DNA from: Psychrobacter sp. UBA3483 | GTDB taxonomy: Bacteria > Pseudomonadota > Gammaproteobacteria > Pseudomonadales > Moraxellaceae | Reading direction: 5' to 3' | DNA length: 36,101 nt | NCBI RefSeq assembly: GCF_002377905.1 | Contig: NZ_DFQS01000025.1 | Coordinates: 1 to 36,101 of the forward strand | Part shown: positions 8,487 through 17,576 of the stretch, piece after piece | How positions within the stretch are numbered: position 1 is the first letter of the stretch | Layout of the letters: every line of letters starts with the position of its first letter | Notes under the pieces: model-generated | Told to the model about the DNA's origin: nothing | Seen by the model: only the letters and a program-made list of their open reading frames with translations | Databases searched by the model: none | Made by a program: the position numbers and the translations under genes

Positions 8487-10187
8487 ATGACATCGACCAC
8501 ACCTGAATATGACTACATCATCGTCGGCGCAGGCTCAGCAGGAAATGTGCTGGCCACCCGCTTGACCGAAGATGCCAACATTAAGGTGTTGCTGTTAGAG
8601 GCGGGTCGTCCGGACCATCGCTTAGACTTTCGCACGCAGATGCCAGCGGCGCTCGCAATGCCGTTACAAGGAACCACTTATAACTGGGGTTATAAAACCG
8701 ATCCCGAACCTTATATGAATAACCGCGTCATGGATTGTGGTCGCGGCAAAGGACTTGGTGGCTCGTCACTCATTAATGGGATGTGTTATATCCGTGGTAA
8801 CGCGCTCGATTTTGATGATTGGGCCAAAATTAAAGGCTTAGAGGACTGGACGTATCTCGACTGTCTACCGTACTTTAAAAAGTCAGAAAACTGCGATGCA
8901 GGCGAAAATGACTATCATGGCGTCGGTGGTCCAGTTGAGATGACTACTTCAAAACCAGGCGTCAATCCGCTATTTGAAGCGATGATTGAAGCGGGCGTGC
9001 AAGCTGGCTATCCACGTACAGAGGATCTAAACGGCTATCAGCAAGAAGGCTTTGGGCCAATGGATCGCTTTGTGACACCTAATGGTCGCCGTGCTTCCAC
9101 AGCGCGTGGATATCTTGATCGTGCCAAACCGCGTAGCAATATTACCATTTTGACGGGTGCATTGACCGATGTGATTTTATTCGACGGTAAGCGTGCGGTC
9201 GGTGTCAAAGTCGCGCACCAAGGTCAAACCAAAAAATTCTATGCATCTCGTGAAGTGATTGTATCCTCTGGCGCGATTGCCTCTCCGCAATTATTGCAGC
9301 GCTCTGGTATCGGTCCTGGTCAGTGGCTCAAAGAGTTGGGCGTTAATGAGATTCTTGATTTGCCGGGCGTCGGTAATAATCTGCAAGACCATCTAGAGCT
9401 GTATATGCAGTACGAATGTAAGTTACCAGTCTCGATTGCCCCTGCCAATAAGTGGTGGAATAAGCCGGCGATTGGTGCTGAATGGCTATTTAATGGCACA
9501 GGGCTTGGCGCGTCAAATCAGTTTGAGGGCGGCGGCTTTATCCGTACTGATGAAAAATTTACCCATCCCAATATCCAGTATCACTTCTTGCCATTAGCGG
9601 TGCGTTACGATGGCCGCAGTGCGGTGAAATCGCATAGCTTCCAAGCGCACGTCGGTTCATTGCGCTCCCCAAGTCGAGGCCGCGTCAAGCTAACCTCAAA
9701 AGATCCTAGCGCGCACCCGAGTATCTTATTTAATTATATGTCGCATGAGCAGGACTGGCAAGAATTCCGCGCGGCGATGCGTATCACTCGAGAGATTATG
9801 CATCAGCCAGCGCTTGACCCATATCGTGGTCGCGCCATTGCGCCGACTGATGATTTGGTCACTGATGCGCAGCTAGACGAGTATGTCCGTAACCATAGCG
9901 AGACGGCTTATCATCCCTCATGTACTTGTGCGATGGGCGAGGGCAATGATTCGGTCGTCAATGGCGAAGGGCTGGTACACGGTATCGATGGCTTGCGCGT
10001 GGTCGATGCGTCGATTATGCCAAATATTATCAGTGGTAATCTAAACGCCACCACCATTATGCTCGCCGAAAAAATCGTTGATAAGATGCGCGGCGTACAG
10101 CTGCCACGCTCGACGGCTGACTATTATGTCGCCAATGGTGCACCGCTCAGAGCCGAGCCGCTGCGTGATTACAGTTCTGTTGTTTAA
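8487..10187 (+). CDS. betA: Choline dehydrogenase (GMC oxidoreductase)
   Basis: A 566-residue FAD enzyme of the glucose-methanol-choline family, oxidising choline to betaine aldehyde at the inner membrane. The dinucleotide-binding motif IIVGAGSAGNVLA starts near residue 11. A second GMC signature is GRGKGLGGSSLINGM. The catalytic pair is H476 (in YHPSCTCAMG) and N518 (in SGNLNATT), close to His466/Asn510 of E. coli BetA. The frame is open upstream to an ATG at 8454, but GGAG at 8477-8480 sits 6 nt before the ATG at 8487. That start gives a protein near the usual ~556 residues. It is separated from betT by a terminator at 10251. Confidence 0.95.
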   Translation: MTSTTPEYDYIIVGAGSAGNVLATRLTEDANIKVLLLEAGRPDHRLDFRTQMPAALAMPLQGTTYNWGYKTDPEPYMNNRVMDCGRGKGLGGSSLINGMCYIRGNALDFDDWAKIKGLEDWTYLDCLPYFKKSENCDAGENDYHGVGGPVEMTTSKPGVNPLFEAMIEAGVQAGYPRTEDLNGYQQEGFGPMDRFVTPNGRRASTARGYLDRAKPRSNITILTGALTDVILFDGKRAVGVKVAHQGQTKKFYASREVIVSSGAIASPQLLQRSGIGPGQWLKELGVNEILDLPGVGNNLQDHLELYMQYECKLPVSIAPANKWWNKPAIGAEWLFNGTGLGASNQFEGGGFIRTDEKFTHPNIQYHFLPLAVRYDGRSAVKSHSFQAHVGSLRSPSRGRVKLTSKDPSAHPSILFNYMSHEQDWQEFRAAMRITREIMHQPALDPYRGRAIAPTDDLVTDAQLDEYVRNHSETAYHPSCTCAMGEGNDSVVNGEGLVHGIDGLRVVDASIMPNIISGNLNATTIMLAEKIVDKMRGVQLPRSTADYYVANGAPLRAEPLRDYSSVV

Positions 10188-10250
10188 ATGGCTGTCTAAA
10201 CGCCTGCCTACATTATTGAACAGCAAATAATATAAGACCATTTCAAAAAA

Positions 10251-10279
10251 GAAGGCCTTTCACAGTAAAGGTCTTTTTT
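10251..10279 (+). terminator. Rho-independent terminator after betA
   Basis: GAAGGCCTTT (10251-10260) pairs with AAAGGTCTTT (10267-10276) allowing two G-T wobbles, with a 6-nt loop and a run of T. It separates the betB-betA transcript from betT. Confidence 0.75.
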
Positions 10280-10493
10280 ATCAGCGCTTATGTTTATAGA
10301 GATGAAAACCGGTGAGGTTAAATTACTTAGCATTCGCGTCGCTGTTTTTCTAATAGTTTATCTTTCAGTTTTTATTAATTGGTACTGCTTTGTGCGTCAT
10401 GCGGTGATACATATCTCATCTGGCTATCAGTCATAAAACTATGACGGACAAAGCAATATCAGACCCTGTTTCATTTACCTATTGAGGTCTTTT

Positions 10494-12539
10494 ATGTACA
10501 GTTCGCCATCAGAAGATGCGACGAAACCCCTGACTCTAAATAAGACGGTTTTTTTAGGTTCAGCTATTATTTCTATTTTATTGATCATCTGGACGATCGT
10601 GTTTCCAGATTATAGTGAGGCATTATTAAGCGCCAGTATGGCATGGGTATCAGAGAGTTTTGGCTGGTATTATATGCTGGTGGTTGCCGCTTATAGTATT
10701 TTCGCTTTGTTTGTTGGTTTTTCTAAATACGGTGATATCAAGCTTGGGCAAGACCACGAAAAAGCCCAGTTCCCGTTTTTAGCATGGGCGGCGATGCTGT
10801 TCTCCGCGGGTATCGGCATTGATTTATTATTCTTTGGTGCTTCTGAGCCGTTGATGCATTATCTAACGCCGCATACGGGACTCGAGCCTGCCAGTGCTGA
10901 AGCCATGCGTGAAGCACTGTCGCAGACCTTTTTGCATTGGGGTCTACATGGTTGGGGTATTTATGCCTTAATCGGGATGGCATTGGCGTACTTTGCTTAT
11001 CGTAAAAACATGCCATTGGCACTGCGTTCACCACTGACCCCTATCTTTGGCGAGCGCTTAATCAAAGGCTGGCTTGGTGATGGTATTGATACCTTTGGCG
11101 TTGTCTGCACGCTGATGGGTATTGCGACCAGCTTAGGTATTGGGGTATTGCAGGCTAATGCAGGCTTGACTCATGTTTTCGGTATCGAATCGAGCAAAAT
11201 GGTGCAGAGCCTGATTATCTTAGGCGTGGTTGTTGCTGCCGCTATTTCTGCGATGACAGGCGTTGAAAAAGGCGTGCGCCGTTTATCCGAATTTAATATG
11301 TTGTCGTCGATATTGCTACTATTAGCCATATTAGTACTGGGTAATACCGTTTATTTGCTCAATACCTTTACCCAAAATATTGGGCAATATTTCCAAACTA
11401 TTATTTTTAAAACCTTTGATGTCTATGCTTATGATGGCAGCGCTGGCGCTGATTGGAAGTCAGGTTGGACGATATTTTTCTGGGCATGGTGGGTCGCTTG
11501 GGCACCCTTTGTTGGTTTGTTTATCGCGCGTATTAGCCGTGGTCGTACTTTGCGTGAGTTTGTCTTTGGCGTGATGTTTATCCCGCTAGGTTTTATCTTT
11601 GCATGGTTTTCTATCTTTGGTAATTCAGCGATAGATTTGGTCGCCAACGGTGCCACTGAACTCGGTGAAATCGCCGTTAATGACGCCGCGATGGGGATGT
11701 TTGCCTTGTTTGAATACTTCCCTTACAGTGACGTTTTCTCATTGGCAGGCGTATTTATTGGTCTGATATTTTTTGTGACCTCAGCGGACTCAGGCGCTTT
11801 AGTGCTTGCAAATCTAAGCTCAAAAGGTATGACCAATGATATCGACGCACCTGTTTGGCTACGCCTTTTTTGGGCGGCAGCCACAGGTTTGATTACTTTG
11901 GGTTTATTGTTTGCAGGTGGTTTTGCTTCGCTACAATCGGTTTCTGTGATTGCGGGTCTGCCGTTCTCGCTTATTTTGCTGCTTTACATGATGGCTATGT
12001 GGAAGTCATTAAAAGAAGAGGGCAACAAGCGCAAAGCCAGTACCGTTGGCACGGCCAACGTGCTCGATAGTGGTAAAGGTTGGAAAGCGCGCTTGCAACG
12101 TATCGTCAGCTTCCCTAGTCACAAGCAAGTTGAACGCTTTTTACAGACGGTGGTTAAGCCTGCCATGGTTGAGGTGGAAAACGAGCTAAAAGCAGGTGGT
12201 CTTCAGACGGCATTGGATATCCGAAATTTGGCCAGTATTGGTAAAAATATCGATGCCGCAACGGATGAAGATGACGGTCAGATAGATGGGGTAAAACTGC
12301 GCGTCGGGCATGGTGATGAAGATGACTTTATTTATGAAGTCAATCTCATCAAAGCTGAGCGACCGAACTTTACCCTCAATACTTCAAGCAAGCAGGCCGA
12401 GTTTTATTACCGTGCTGAGGTGTTTTTAAGTGATGGCTCGCAAGAGTATGACTTGGTTGGCTACACCAAAGAGCAAGTGCTGGTCGATATCTTGCATCAG
12501 TACGAATGTCATATGCAGTATCTGCATTTAGAACGTTAA
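10494..12539 (+). CDS. betT: BCCT-family high-affinity choline transporter BetT
   Basis: A 681-residue betaine/carnitine/choline transporter with twelve predicted membrane helices and a long cytoplasmic C-terminal domain (about residues 510-681). That tail is typical of BetT proteins and senses osmotic state in some of them. The glycine-rich stretch FSAGIGIDLLFFGASEP (from about residue 102) is the form seen in proton-coupled BetT rather than the sodium-coupled BetP. The BCCT signature FFWAWWVAWAPFVGLFIARI begins near residue 327. GAGG at 10484-10487 sets the ATG at 10494; an in-frame TTG at 10482 is rejected. It supplies choline to BetA and BetB. The 300-bp spacer after betA includes a terminator, so it likely has its own promoter. 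Confidence 0.95.
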   Translation: MYSSPSEDATKPLTLNKTVFLGSAIISILLIIWTIVFPDYSEALLSASMAWVSESFGWYYMLVVAAYSIFALFVGFSKYGDIKLGQDHEKAQFPFLAWAAMLFSAGIGIDLLFFGASEPLMHYLTPHTGLEPASAEAMREALSQTFLHWGLHGWGIYALIGMALAYFAYRKNMPLALRSPLTPIFGERLIKGWLGDGIDTFGVVCTLMGIATSLGIGVLQANAGLTHVFGIESSKMVQSLIILGVVVAAAISAMTGVEKGVRRLSEFNMLSSILLLLAILVLGNTVYLLNTFTQNIGQYFQTIIFKTFDVYAYDGSAGADWKSGWTIFFWAWWVAWAPFVGLFIARISRGRTLREFVFGVMFIPLGFIFAWFSIFGNSAIDLVANGATELGEIAVNDAAMGMFALFEYFPYSDVFSLAGVFIGLIFFVTSADSGALVLANLSSKGMTNDIDAPVWLRLFWAAATGLITLGLLFAGGFASLQSVSVIAGLPFSLILLLYMMAMWKSLKEEGNKRKASTVGTANVLDSGKGWKARLQRIVSFPSHKQVERFLQTVVKPAMVEVENELKAGGLQTALDIRNLASIGKNIDAATDEDDGQIDGVKLRVGHGDEDDFIYEVNLIKAERPNFTLNTSSKQAEFYYRAEVFLSDGSQEYDLVGYTKEQVLVDILHQYECHMQYLHLER

Positions 12540-12620
12540 TTCATTTATTAAATCATTCATCAAACGCTAGTATATGGTGTGCTAGATTTTAGATATCTGA
12601 TTCACAATTCGGCAAAAGAT

Positions 12621-12657
12621 AACCCCATAAGTTGCATACAGCTTATGGGGTTTTTTT
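12621..12657 (+). terminator. Rho-independent terminator after betT
   Basis: AACCCCATAAG (12621-12631) pairs perfectly with CTTATGGGGTT (12642-12652) around a 10-nt loop, followed by T7. Confidence 0.9.
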
Positions 12658-13259
12658 ATATAAATTTATTCAATGAATAGTGAATTTAATGAGAAATCTA
12701 GTGATAAGTGATTGAGCGACAGCAGTTGTCGCACAGTTTTTTTAGCCGCTTTATTTTTATAAGGTTTTATATTATAGTTGTTGAGTCAAGCAAAAATAAC
12801 ACGACAAACCGTTAACCCTCGGGGCGCAACGCTTCACTTTTTAACTGAGTTGTCTTTAGCAAGCATTTTTAACAATGTTATTTTGGTTTACTTCTAAACC
12901 ACTTCGCCTGCAAAAATCCAAACCTAAGCCCCAAAAAATATATTGATTGATAATTAGAAAAGCTGAACAGAAAAACGCTCGTTGATTTTAATTTTTTAAG
13001 CGTAATAACGATAAAAAAAAGCAGCTTTACGATAATGACCAGCTACGGCTAAACAATTATAAAAAACGCCGAATCCTACATTCTAAAACCGATTAACTTA
13101 TTTAACTTTATAGCCAATGATGTCATTTAATTAAATGGCGAACAGACTCGGCTGGCTTAAAATTGCGCTTAACAAAGCCCAAAAAATAAGAAAGCACGAA
13201 AAATAATACGAAAAATACTGCAACGAACAAACCAAAATCAAAATAATAAGGATATGACG
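12658..13259. other. Long noncoding AT-rich spacer
   Basis: About 600 bases with no convincing gene. It contains a small hairpin, GCGACA (12716-12721) with TGTCGC (12727-12732), followed by ACAG and T7, which may be a second terminator. Codon-like structure is absent and homopolymer runs of A and T are frequent toward the right. A promoter for the gene at 13260 should lie in the last 150 bases, but I could not place it. Confidence 0.5.
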
Positions 13260-14174
13260 ATGACAAAGTTAACGTATCAATTTGAGCAAAAACGCATAAA
13301 CAATGTGCAGTGGTCGGATGGCGCAAAACTGTCTGGAATAACGGCACTGGCGAGTGATGAGAAAGGGCGCGTACGTAAAAGCCCATTGTTTTATCTTGAA
13401 ACGGTTTCGATAAACAATTATGAAGACGATGTGTATTTTGTCAATAATACCGATGATACCTTGAGCTTTGTCGCGCCGTTTAGGCTGTGCCGGAACATGA
13501 ATGATGCAAGGGCTAAGCTCGGTGATGCCAGTGCTGAAAATGTGAAAAAGGTAAAACTGTATAGCGATGATATCGAGTATTTATATACAGACATTTTACC
13601 GAAACAAGCGGTGCGTATTGGCAGTACGCATATCATTTATGATAGCGATGCGCTGATACAGTGGTTTATTAGTGTGCCTTATAAAGGCATTGATACGCAT
13701 TATGGTATTTGGCAGTTTAATGTGGTGGAGAAGGGCGGAATTGGCGGGTCTTATCCACTACTGTGGGAGGATTTTAGCAAGCCCTCGCACGTAGTGAGCA
13801 GTGATTGTGTGACTGAGCGTGATGAGATGCCGATAGAGCCTTCACTTTATGACGAGCGCTGCTCGGTGTTGGAGCAATTTATCGATCAGTATGGCGTGAC
13901 TGAAGCCATATTTATCTTGGCTATTAATGATGTGCTCTATCGCTACTCTGTGGGCTGGAGTGCGCCCTACAGTGAGTCTGATATTCAGGCAAAAGATATT
14001 GCGTGTAAATTAACAGCGCAAAAGCCAAAAGATACTGAAGCGGTAAAAGCCATTATCCAAGCGGTTTATGATTTTTGGTTTGGTAAAGGTTTTGCGAAAA
14101 AAACTTCAATGCAAGCTTGTGAGGAGATTTTGAGTTTATACCAAGCGCAAATTGCCAATCAAAAAGCGGTTTAA
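13260..14174 (+). CDS. Hypothetical protein, unrecognised
   Basis: A 304-residue soluble protein that I do not recognise. It has no signal peptide, membrane helix or familiar motif. The N-terminal half is rich in beta-strand-like segments (residues ~35-135); the C-terminal half is helical and acidic. Two in-frame ATGs compete. AAGGA ends only 1 nt before the ATG at 13254 but is about 7 nt from the one at 13260, so 13260 is preferred. The next gene, a YqiA-like hydrolase, begins 57 bp downstream with its own strong Shine-Dalgarno. The two may be co-transcribed, but nothing else links them. Confidence 0.7.
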   Translation: MTKLTYQFEQKRINNVQWSDGAKLSGITALASDEKGRVRKSPLFYLETVSINNYEDDVYFVNNTDDTLSFVAPFRLCRNMNDARAKLGDASAENVKKVKLYSDDIEYLYTDILPKQAVRIGSTHIIYDSDALIQWFISVPYKGIDTHYGIWQFNVVEKGGIGGSYPLLWEDFSKPSHVVSSDCVTERDEMPIEPSLYDERCSVLEQFIDQYGVTEAIFILAINDVLYRYSVGWSAPYSESDIQAKDIACKLTAQKPKDTEAVKAIIQAVYDFWFGKGFAKKTSMQACEEILSLYQAQIANQKAV

Positions 14175-14231
14175 ATAATAGACCAAATTAATAGCAATAA
14201 CTCTAAATAATAATGAAAAAAGGAGAGAGTT

Positions 14232-14816
14232 ATGATGTTTCCTATCGAAAATAATGATACCTTTTTACTGTTTTTCCATGGTCTCGATTCAAGTTGCGAG
14301 ACCAGTAAATACACGTGTATCACACGTGAGCCGAAATATTGTCAAACGGTCAATTATCGCGAGAATTTTGCAGAAATATTTGAAATTTACGATGCTTTAA
14401 TTCAAGAAAAAATGCAAGAATATCCACGCGTGGTGCTGGTAGGGCATTCGCTTGGTGCGTGGTTTGCCAATCATTTTGCCCATAAATATAACTTACGCGC
14501 GCTCTTGATTGCGCCTTGTATTTATCCAAGTGACGTTTTAGCGGACCGTATTCCAGCCGTGGTGGATATGAAACTGTCGTTTCCAACATCAAACACTGAG
14601 ATGATGCGAGTGATGGTGGAAGTCGACGATGAGAGTTTGGATGTAGCGGTTGCTAGGCGAACTTTGGTTAATCTGCCTGATAGCTGGGAAGTCGATTATT
14701 TCGAAGGTGGTCATCACCGTATCGCTCGCAGTAGCGATATTTGGTATCACTTGGTCCATCTGTGTGAAGACCCTATCGTTTGGATGGATGAGGCGACGTA
14801 TCATGGGGAAGATTAG
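14232..14816 (+). CDS. Alpha/beta hydrolase, YqiA-like esterase
   Basis: A 194-residue alpha/beta hydrolase. The oxyanion-hole motif FFHGLDSS is at residues 14-21. The nucleophile elbow GHSLGA is at 71-76 with Ser73. An acidic pair (D132/D133) sits where the catalytic acid is expected, and GGHHRI near 159-164 supplies the histidine. Size and the spacing HG-x-DSS, GHSLGAWFA, VDDE and EGGHH match the YqiA/UPF0227 family, whose E. coli member hydrolyses short acyl esters and CoA thioesters. A strong ribosome site (AAAAGGAGAG) precedes the ATG. The natural substrate is unknown. Confidence 0.8.
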   Translation: MMFPIENNDTFLLFFHGLDSSCETSKYTCITREPKYCQTVNYRENFAEIFEIYDALIQEKMQEYPRVVLVGHSLGAWFANHFAHKYNLRALLIAPCIYPSDVLADRIPAVVDMKLSFPTSNTEMMRVMVEVDDESLDVAVARRTLVNLPDSWEVDYFEGGHHRIARSSDIWYHLVHLCEDPIVWMDEATYHGED

Positions 14817-15024
14817 AATATTTGCGGATTAAAAAAGAAGTCATGATCGCGTATTTATTTTTTATGGGCTGATGTGCTATCATCATTGGATAAACTATCG
14901 TGGGTTTAACAGTTTTGTCCTCGTCATTTATTACAAATCACCAAGATTGCGATTGGTGGCGGCGTACAAACCTTGCAACTTCCAGCACGATATAAAACAA
15001 TCCTGGTAAAGCGCATGAGCCTGT

Positions 15025-15072
15025 ACTCCGACATCCTCATTTGTGCCTGATTTTATACTTTTTCGTCGGAGT
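15025..15072. repeat. Spaced inverted repeat upstream of the gene at 15099
   Basis: ACTCCGAC (15025-15032) and GTCGGAGT (15065-15072) are perfect 8-bp inverted repeats 32 bp apart. A -10-like TATACT (15054-15059) lies between them. This could be an operator pair or a leader hairpin for the following gene. Confidence 0.4.
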
Positions 15073-15098
15073 TATAGGAATATAAGGTCTTCATCATC

Positions 15099-15734
15099 AT
15101 GAGCCAGTCTGCCAATCCATCCACATATACCCGCCGTTTTCAGCCGTGCCATCCTCTCGCACAATACGTCATCGCGCAAATAGAGACGTTAGAATATCGC
15201 GCGCAATATATTGTCAAAGCCATGGGTTACCCTTTAAAGCATACCATGCCTGCTTGCGAGCGCTTACGTCATGTGCTGTCTAATAAACATCTTGGGCTTG
15301 ATGGCAGCTATATGGATAAATATTTTAGCGCCGATGAGTTCTTAGCCAAGCTATTTTTGGTGCTCGATTTGCCTTATGAGCCATTTGCAGAAGATATTGC
15401 CCAGATTAAAGATGAGGTTGCACAGGGTTCTGTGCCGCAGCCTCGCTATCGTTTATACGCCGATGTTGATTTTAAGTTTGATGACAACGCCAATTGGTTG
15501 TCTCGTTGGGGCGCCGCACTTTGGACTCAGGTAGATTTGCCGAGCGGATTTGCCAAACTGGATGAAGCTGCGCGTAAAAACATTATTAAAAATAGTATCC
15601 GCGCGCATTATCAAGAGCGTGGGGCTAATGTGCCGTACGATGGCGCTATAAAAGGCTATCGTTTGATTATTGAACTGCAAGATAAAGAAGTCGATAGAGT
15701 CGAGTATGACTTACCAAAATCTAAAAGTGTGTAA
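15099..15734 (+). CDS. Hypothetical protein, unrecognised
   Basis: A 211-residue protein of unknown function. The first 120 residues are mostly helical and include YRAQYIVKAMGYPLKHTMPA followed by CERLRHVLSNKHLGLDGSYMDKYF. The rest is mixed, with aromatic and basic segments such as YRLYADVDFKFDD. There are no membrane helices or signal peptide and no known catalytic motif. It starts at an ATG preceded by AAGG at suitable distance and is followed by a terminator at 15824, so it is probably monocistronic. The N-terminal part might fold like a helix-turn-helix, but this is speculation. Confidence 0.7.
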   Translation: MSQSANPSTYTRRFQPCHPLAQYVIAQIETLEYRAQYIVKAMGYPLKHTMPACERLRHVLSNKHLGLDGSYMDKYFSADEFLAKLFLVLDLPYEPFAEDIAQIKDEVAQGSVPQPRYRLYADVDFKFDDNANWLSRWGAALWTQVDLPSGFAKLDEAARKNIIKNSIRAHYQERGANVPYDGAIKGYRLIIELQDKEVDRVEYDLPKSKSV

Positions 15735-15799
15735 TAGCCTAAGCGATATTCATTCCATCATTCTAAAAAACCATTCTCACAATGCTTTAAATTAAATGT

Positions 15800-15823
15800 C
15801 ATCTTAAACATCATCTTAAACAT
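15800..15823. repeat. Two tandem copies of a 12-bp unit
   Basis: CATCTTAAACAT is repeated perfectly at 15800-15811 and 15812-15823, directly abutting the terminator stem at 15824. Probably slippage, no function evident. Confidence 0.7.
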
Positions 15824-15857
15824 AAGCCTCTCTATTTTTATGATAGTGAGGCTTTTT
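15824..15857 (+). terminator. Rho-independent terminator after the gene at 15099
   Basis: AAGCCTCTCTAT (15824-15835) pairs with ATAGTGAGGCTT (15843-15854) at 11 of 12 positions around a 7-nt loop, followed by T-rich sequence. The remaining ~180 bases before the next gene are AT-rich with no clear feature. Confidence 0.8.
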
Positions 15858-16039
15858 TGTCTCGCGTAAACCCTTTTAAGACTCGAGGCTACCATTGAAG
15901 GCAAGTACGGTCATTGTTATGATAAGTAATATCAACATCAAAACTGTCACAATCACTTCTAAAATACACATGTATTAATCCTGAAATAATAACTTTTAAG
16001 TTTAAAACGAAAAAGTTAATCAAACTGCGAAACATCCCT

Positions 16040-16714
16040 ATGACTCCCTCGACTTCCTCTTATCCTCGTTTGTACTCTTTTCGTCGCTGTCCTTATGCCA
16101 TGCGCGCTCGCCTTGGGATATTATTTGCCGAGCGACAGGTAGAACTGCGCGAGATAACATTAAAAAATAAACCGCCACAAATGCTAGCGATTAGCCCCAA
16201 AGGTACGGTACCTGTGCTGCAGCTTTTAGATGGCACGGTGATTGAAGAGAGTAGAGAGATAATGATATGGGCGCTTACGCAGCAAGATGCGCAAGGATTG
16301 CTTGCTGCCCAGACTTTGCTTGAAGCAAATGCGCTGATTGATAAAAACGACAATGAGTTTAAATATTGGCTCGATCGCTATAAATACGCCGACCGGCATC
16401 TTGAGATGAGTCAAGCAGAGTATCGACAACAGGGTGAGGTTTTTTTACAAATGTTAGAGGCGCTATTAAATAAAAACCCTTATTTACTGGGGGGGCGCAT
16501 AACCATTGCTGATATCGGTATCATGCCGTTTGTGCGTCAATTTGCGCATGTGAATCGCAAGGTTTTTTACGATTTACCTTATCCAAATTTGCAGCGCTGG
16601 CTACAAGACTGGCTCTGCCATCCGCTTTTTTTGCAAACAATGACTAAGTTTGAGCCGTGGCAAGAAAAAGATGACGTAATGGTTTTTCCTGCCGCTTTCA
16701 TCGAGCGTCATTAG
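16040..16714 (+). CDS. Glutathione S-transferase-like protein
   Basis: A 224-residue protein with an N-terminal thioredoxin-fold GST domain. RRCPYAMRAR at residues 15-24 includes C17-P18-Y19, the position of the active cysteine in glutaredoxin-2-like and omega-type GSTs. PKGTVPVLQLLDGTVIEES (about 53-71) has the cis-proline and the glutathione gamma-glutamyl-binding ES pair. The C-terminal helical domain (about 95-210) contains GRITIADIGIMPFVRQF, the GST N-capping region. It probably catalyses glutathione-dependent thiol transfer in the cytoplasm. No Shine-Dalgarno is obvious. tehB starts 40 bp downstream with its own ribosome site. Confidence 0.85.
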   Translation: MTPSTSSYPRLYSFRRCPYAMRARLGILFAERQVELREITLKNKPPQMLAISPKGTVPVLQLLDGTVIEESREIMIWALTQQDAQGLLAAQTLLEANALIDKNDNEFKYWLDRYKYADRHLEMSQAEYRQQGEVFLQMLEALLNKNPYLLGGRITIADIGIMPFVRQFAHVNRKVFYDLPYPNLQRWLQDWLCHPLFLQTMTKFEPWQEKDDVMVFPAAFIERH

Positions 16715-16754
16715 TGCTATGATAAAATCTCTCAATTACATATAAGAGGTTGCC

Positions 16755-17321
16755 ATGACCGTTGATCTCAATAGCCGCTACGGCTTGAATCCTGCTCATA
16801 GTGAAGTCGTAGAAGCGTGCCAAATTATTGAGCCGTGCGCTGCGCTCGACATGGGCTGCTCAAATGGGCGCAATGCTTTATATCTTAGCCAACTTGGGTT
16901 TAATGTGACGGCGATAGATGCCAATCCTAGCGCTATAAGCATGCTACAAGACATTGTTAAACAAGAAGGACTTACAAACCTCAAAGCTGAAGTGTACGAT
17001 ATCAATCGTGCTAGCCTTGATGCCGATTATGGTTTTATCAGCTGTACGGTGACTCTGATGTTCCTTGACCCCGCGCGCGTTGACGCTGTCATTGCCGATA
17101 TGCAAGCGCATACGCTGGCCGGTGGTTATAATTTGGTTGTGTGCGCTATGAACACTCAAGCCTACCCATGTCCCGTTAATTTTCCATTTACCTTAGACGA
17201 AGGACAATTACGCGACATGTATCAGGGCTGGGAGTTGATTAAATATAATGAAGACGTCGGCACGATGCATAACGGCGCGCAATTACAGTTTGCCACCATG
17301 TTGGCACGTAAGCCCAGTTAA
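16755..17321 (+). CDS. tehB: SAM-dependent methyltransferase TehB-like (tellurite resistance)
   Basis: A 188-residue class I methyltransferase. Motif I is ALDMGCSNGRNALYLS (residues 30-45), followed by acidic D55 in VTAIDANPSAI. The segments RYGLNPAHSEVVEA, TLMFLDPARVDAVIADMQ, GGYNLVVCAMNT and KYNEDVGTMH follow E. coli TehB closely. TehB methylates tellurite and related chalcogen oxyanions using S-adenosylmethionine. The usual partner, the TehA channel, is absent here, and many genomes carry tehB alone. AGAGG lies 5-9 nt before the ATG. Housekeeping methylation of another substrate cannot be excluded. Confidence 0.9.
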   Translation: MTVDLNSRYGLNPAHSEVVEACQIIEPCAALDMGCSNGRNALYLSQLGFNVTAIDANPSAISMLQDIVKQEGLTNLKAEVYDINRASLDADYGFISCTVTLMFLDPARVDAVIADMQAHTLAGGYNLVVCAMNTQAYPCPVNFPFTLDEGQLRDMYQGWELIKYNEDVGTMHNGAQLQFATMLARKPS

Positions 17322-17374
17322 GCAATGTTAGACAATAAATCTTAATCAGAGCACATTAATCATACTATTAATTT

Positions 17375-17422
17375 AAAAGGCTGCTAACGCTATATTTACC
17401 ATAGCGTTAGCAGCCTTTTTTA
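17375..17422. terminator. Strong hairpin terminator after tehB
   Basis: A perfect 19-bp stem: AAAAGGCTGCTAACGCTAT (17375-17393) pairs with ATAGCGTTAGCAGCCTTTT starting at 17401, with a 7-nt loop and a T-run. It is functional on the plus strand and symmetrical enough to work both ways. Confidence 0.95.
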
Positions 17423-17576
17423 ATGGATGGCTTACAAGTGCGGTAGTCATATACTTTGTTGTCTTTAAGAGCAGAATTTCACAAGCATATACAGCAATAA
17501 CAAACGCGCTATACAGCGGAGCAGTCGTTTTTTTAATATACTTATACTTAGAAAAATGACACAATAAAAAAGCATA

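Noticed and set aside
13123..13386. Minus-strand open frame of 87 codons with a hydrophobic segment
   Set aside because: It overlaps the start of the gene at 13260. Its hydrophobic part comes from AT-rich sequence coding Phe, Val and Leu by composition, and it has no ribosome site.
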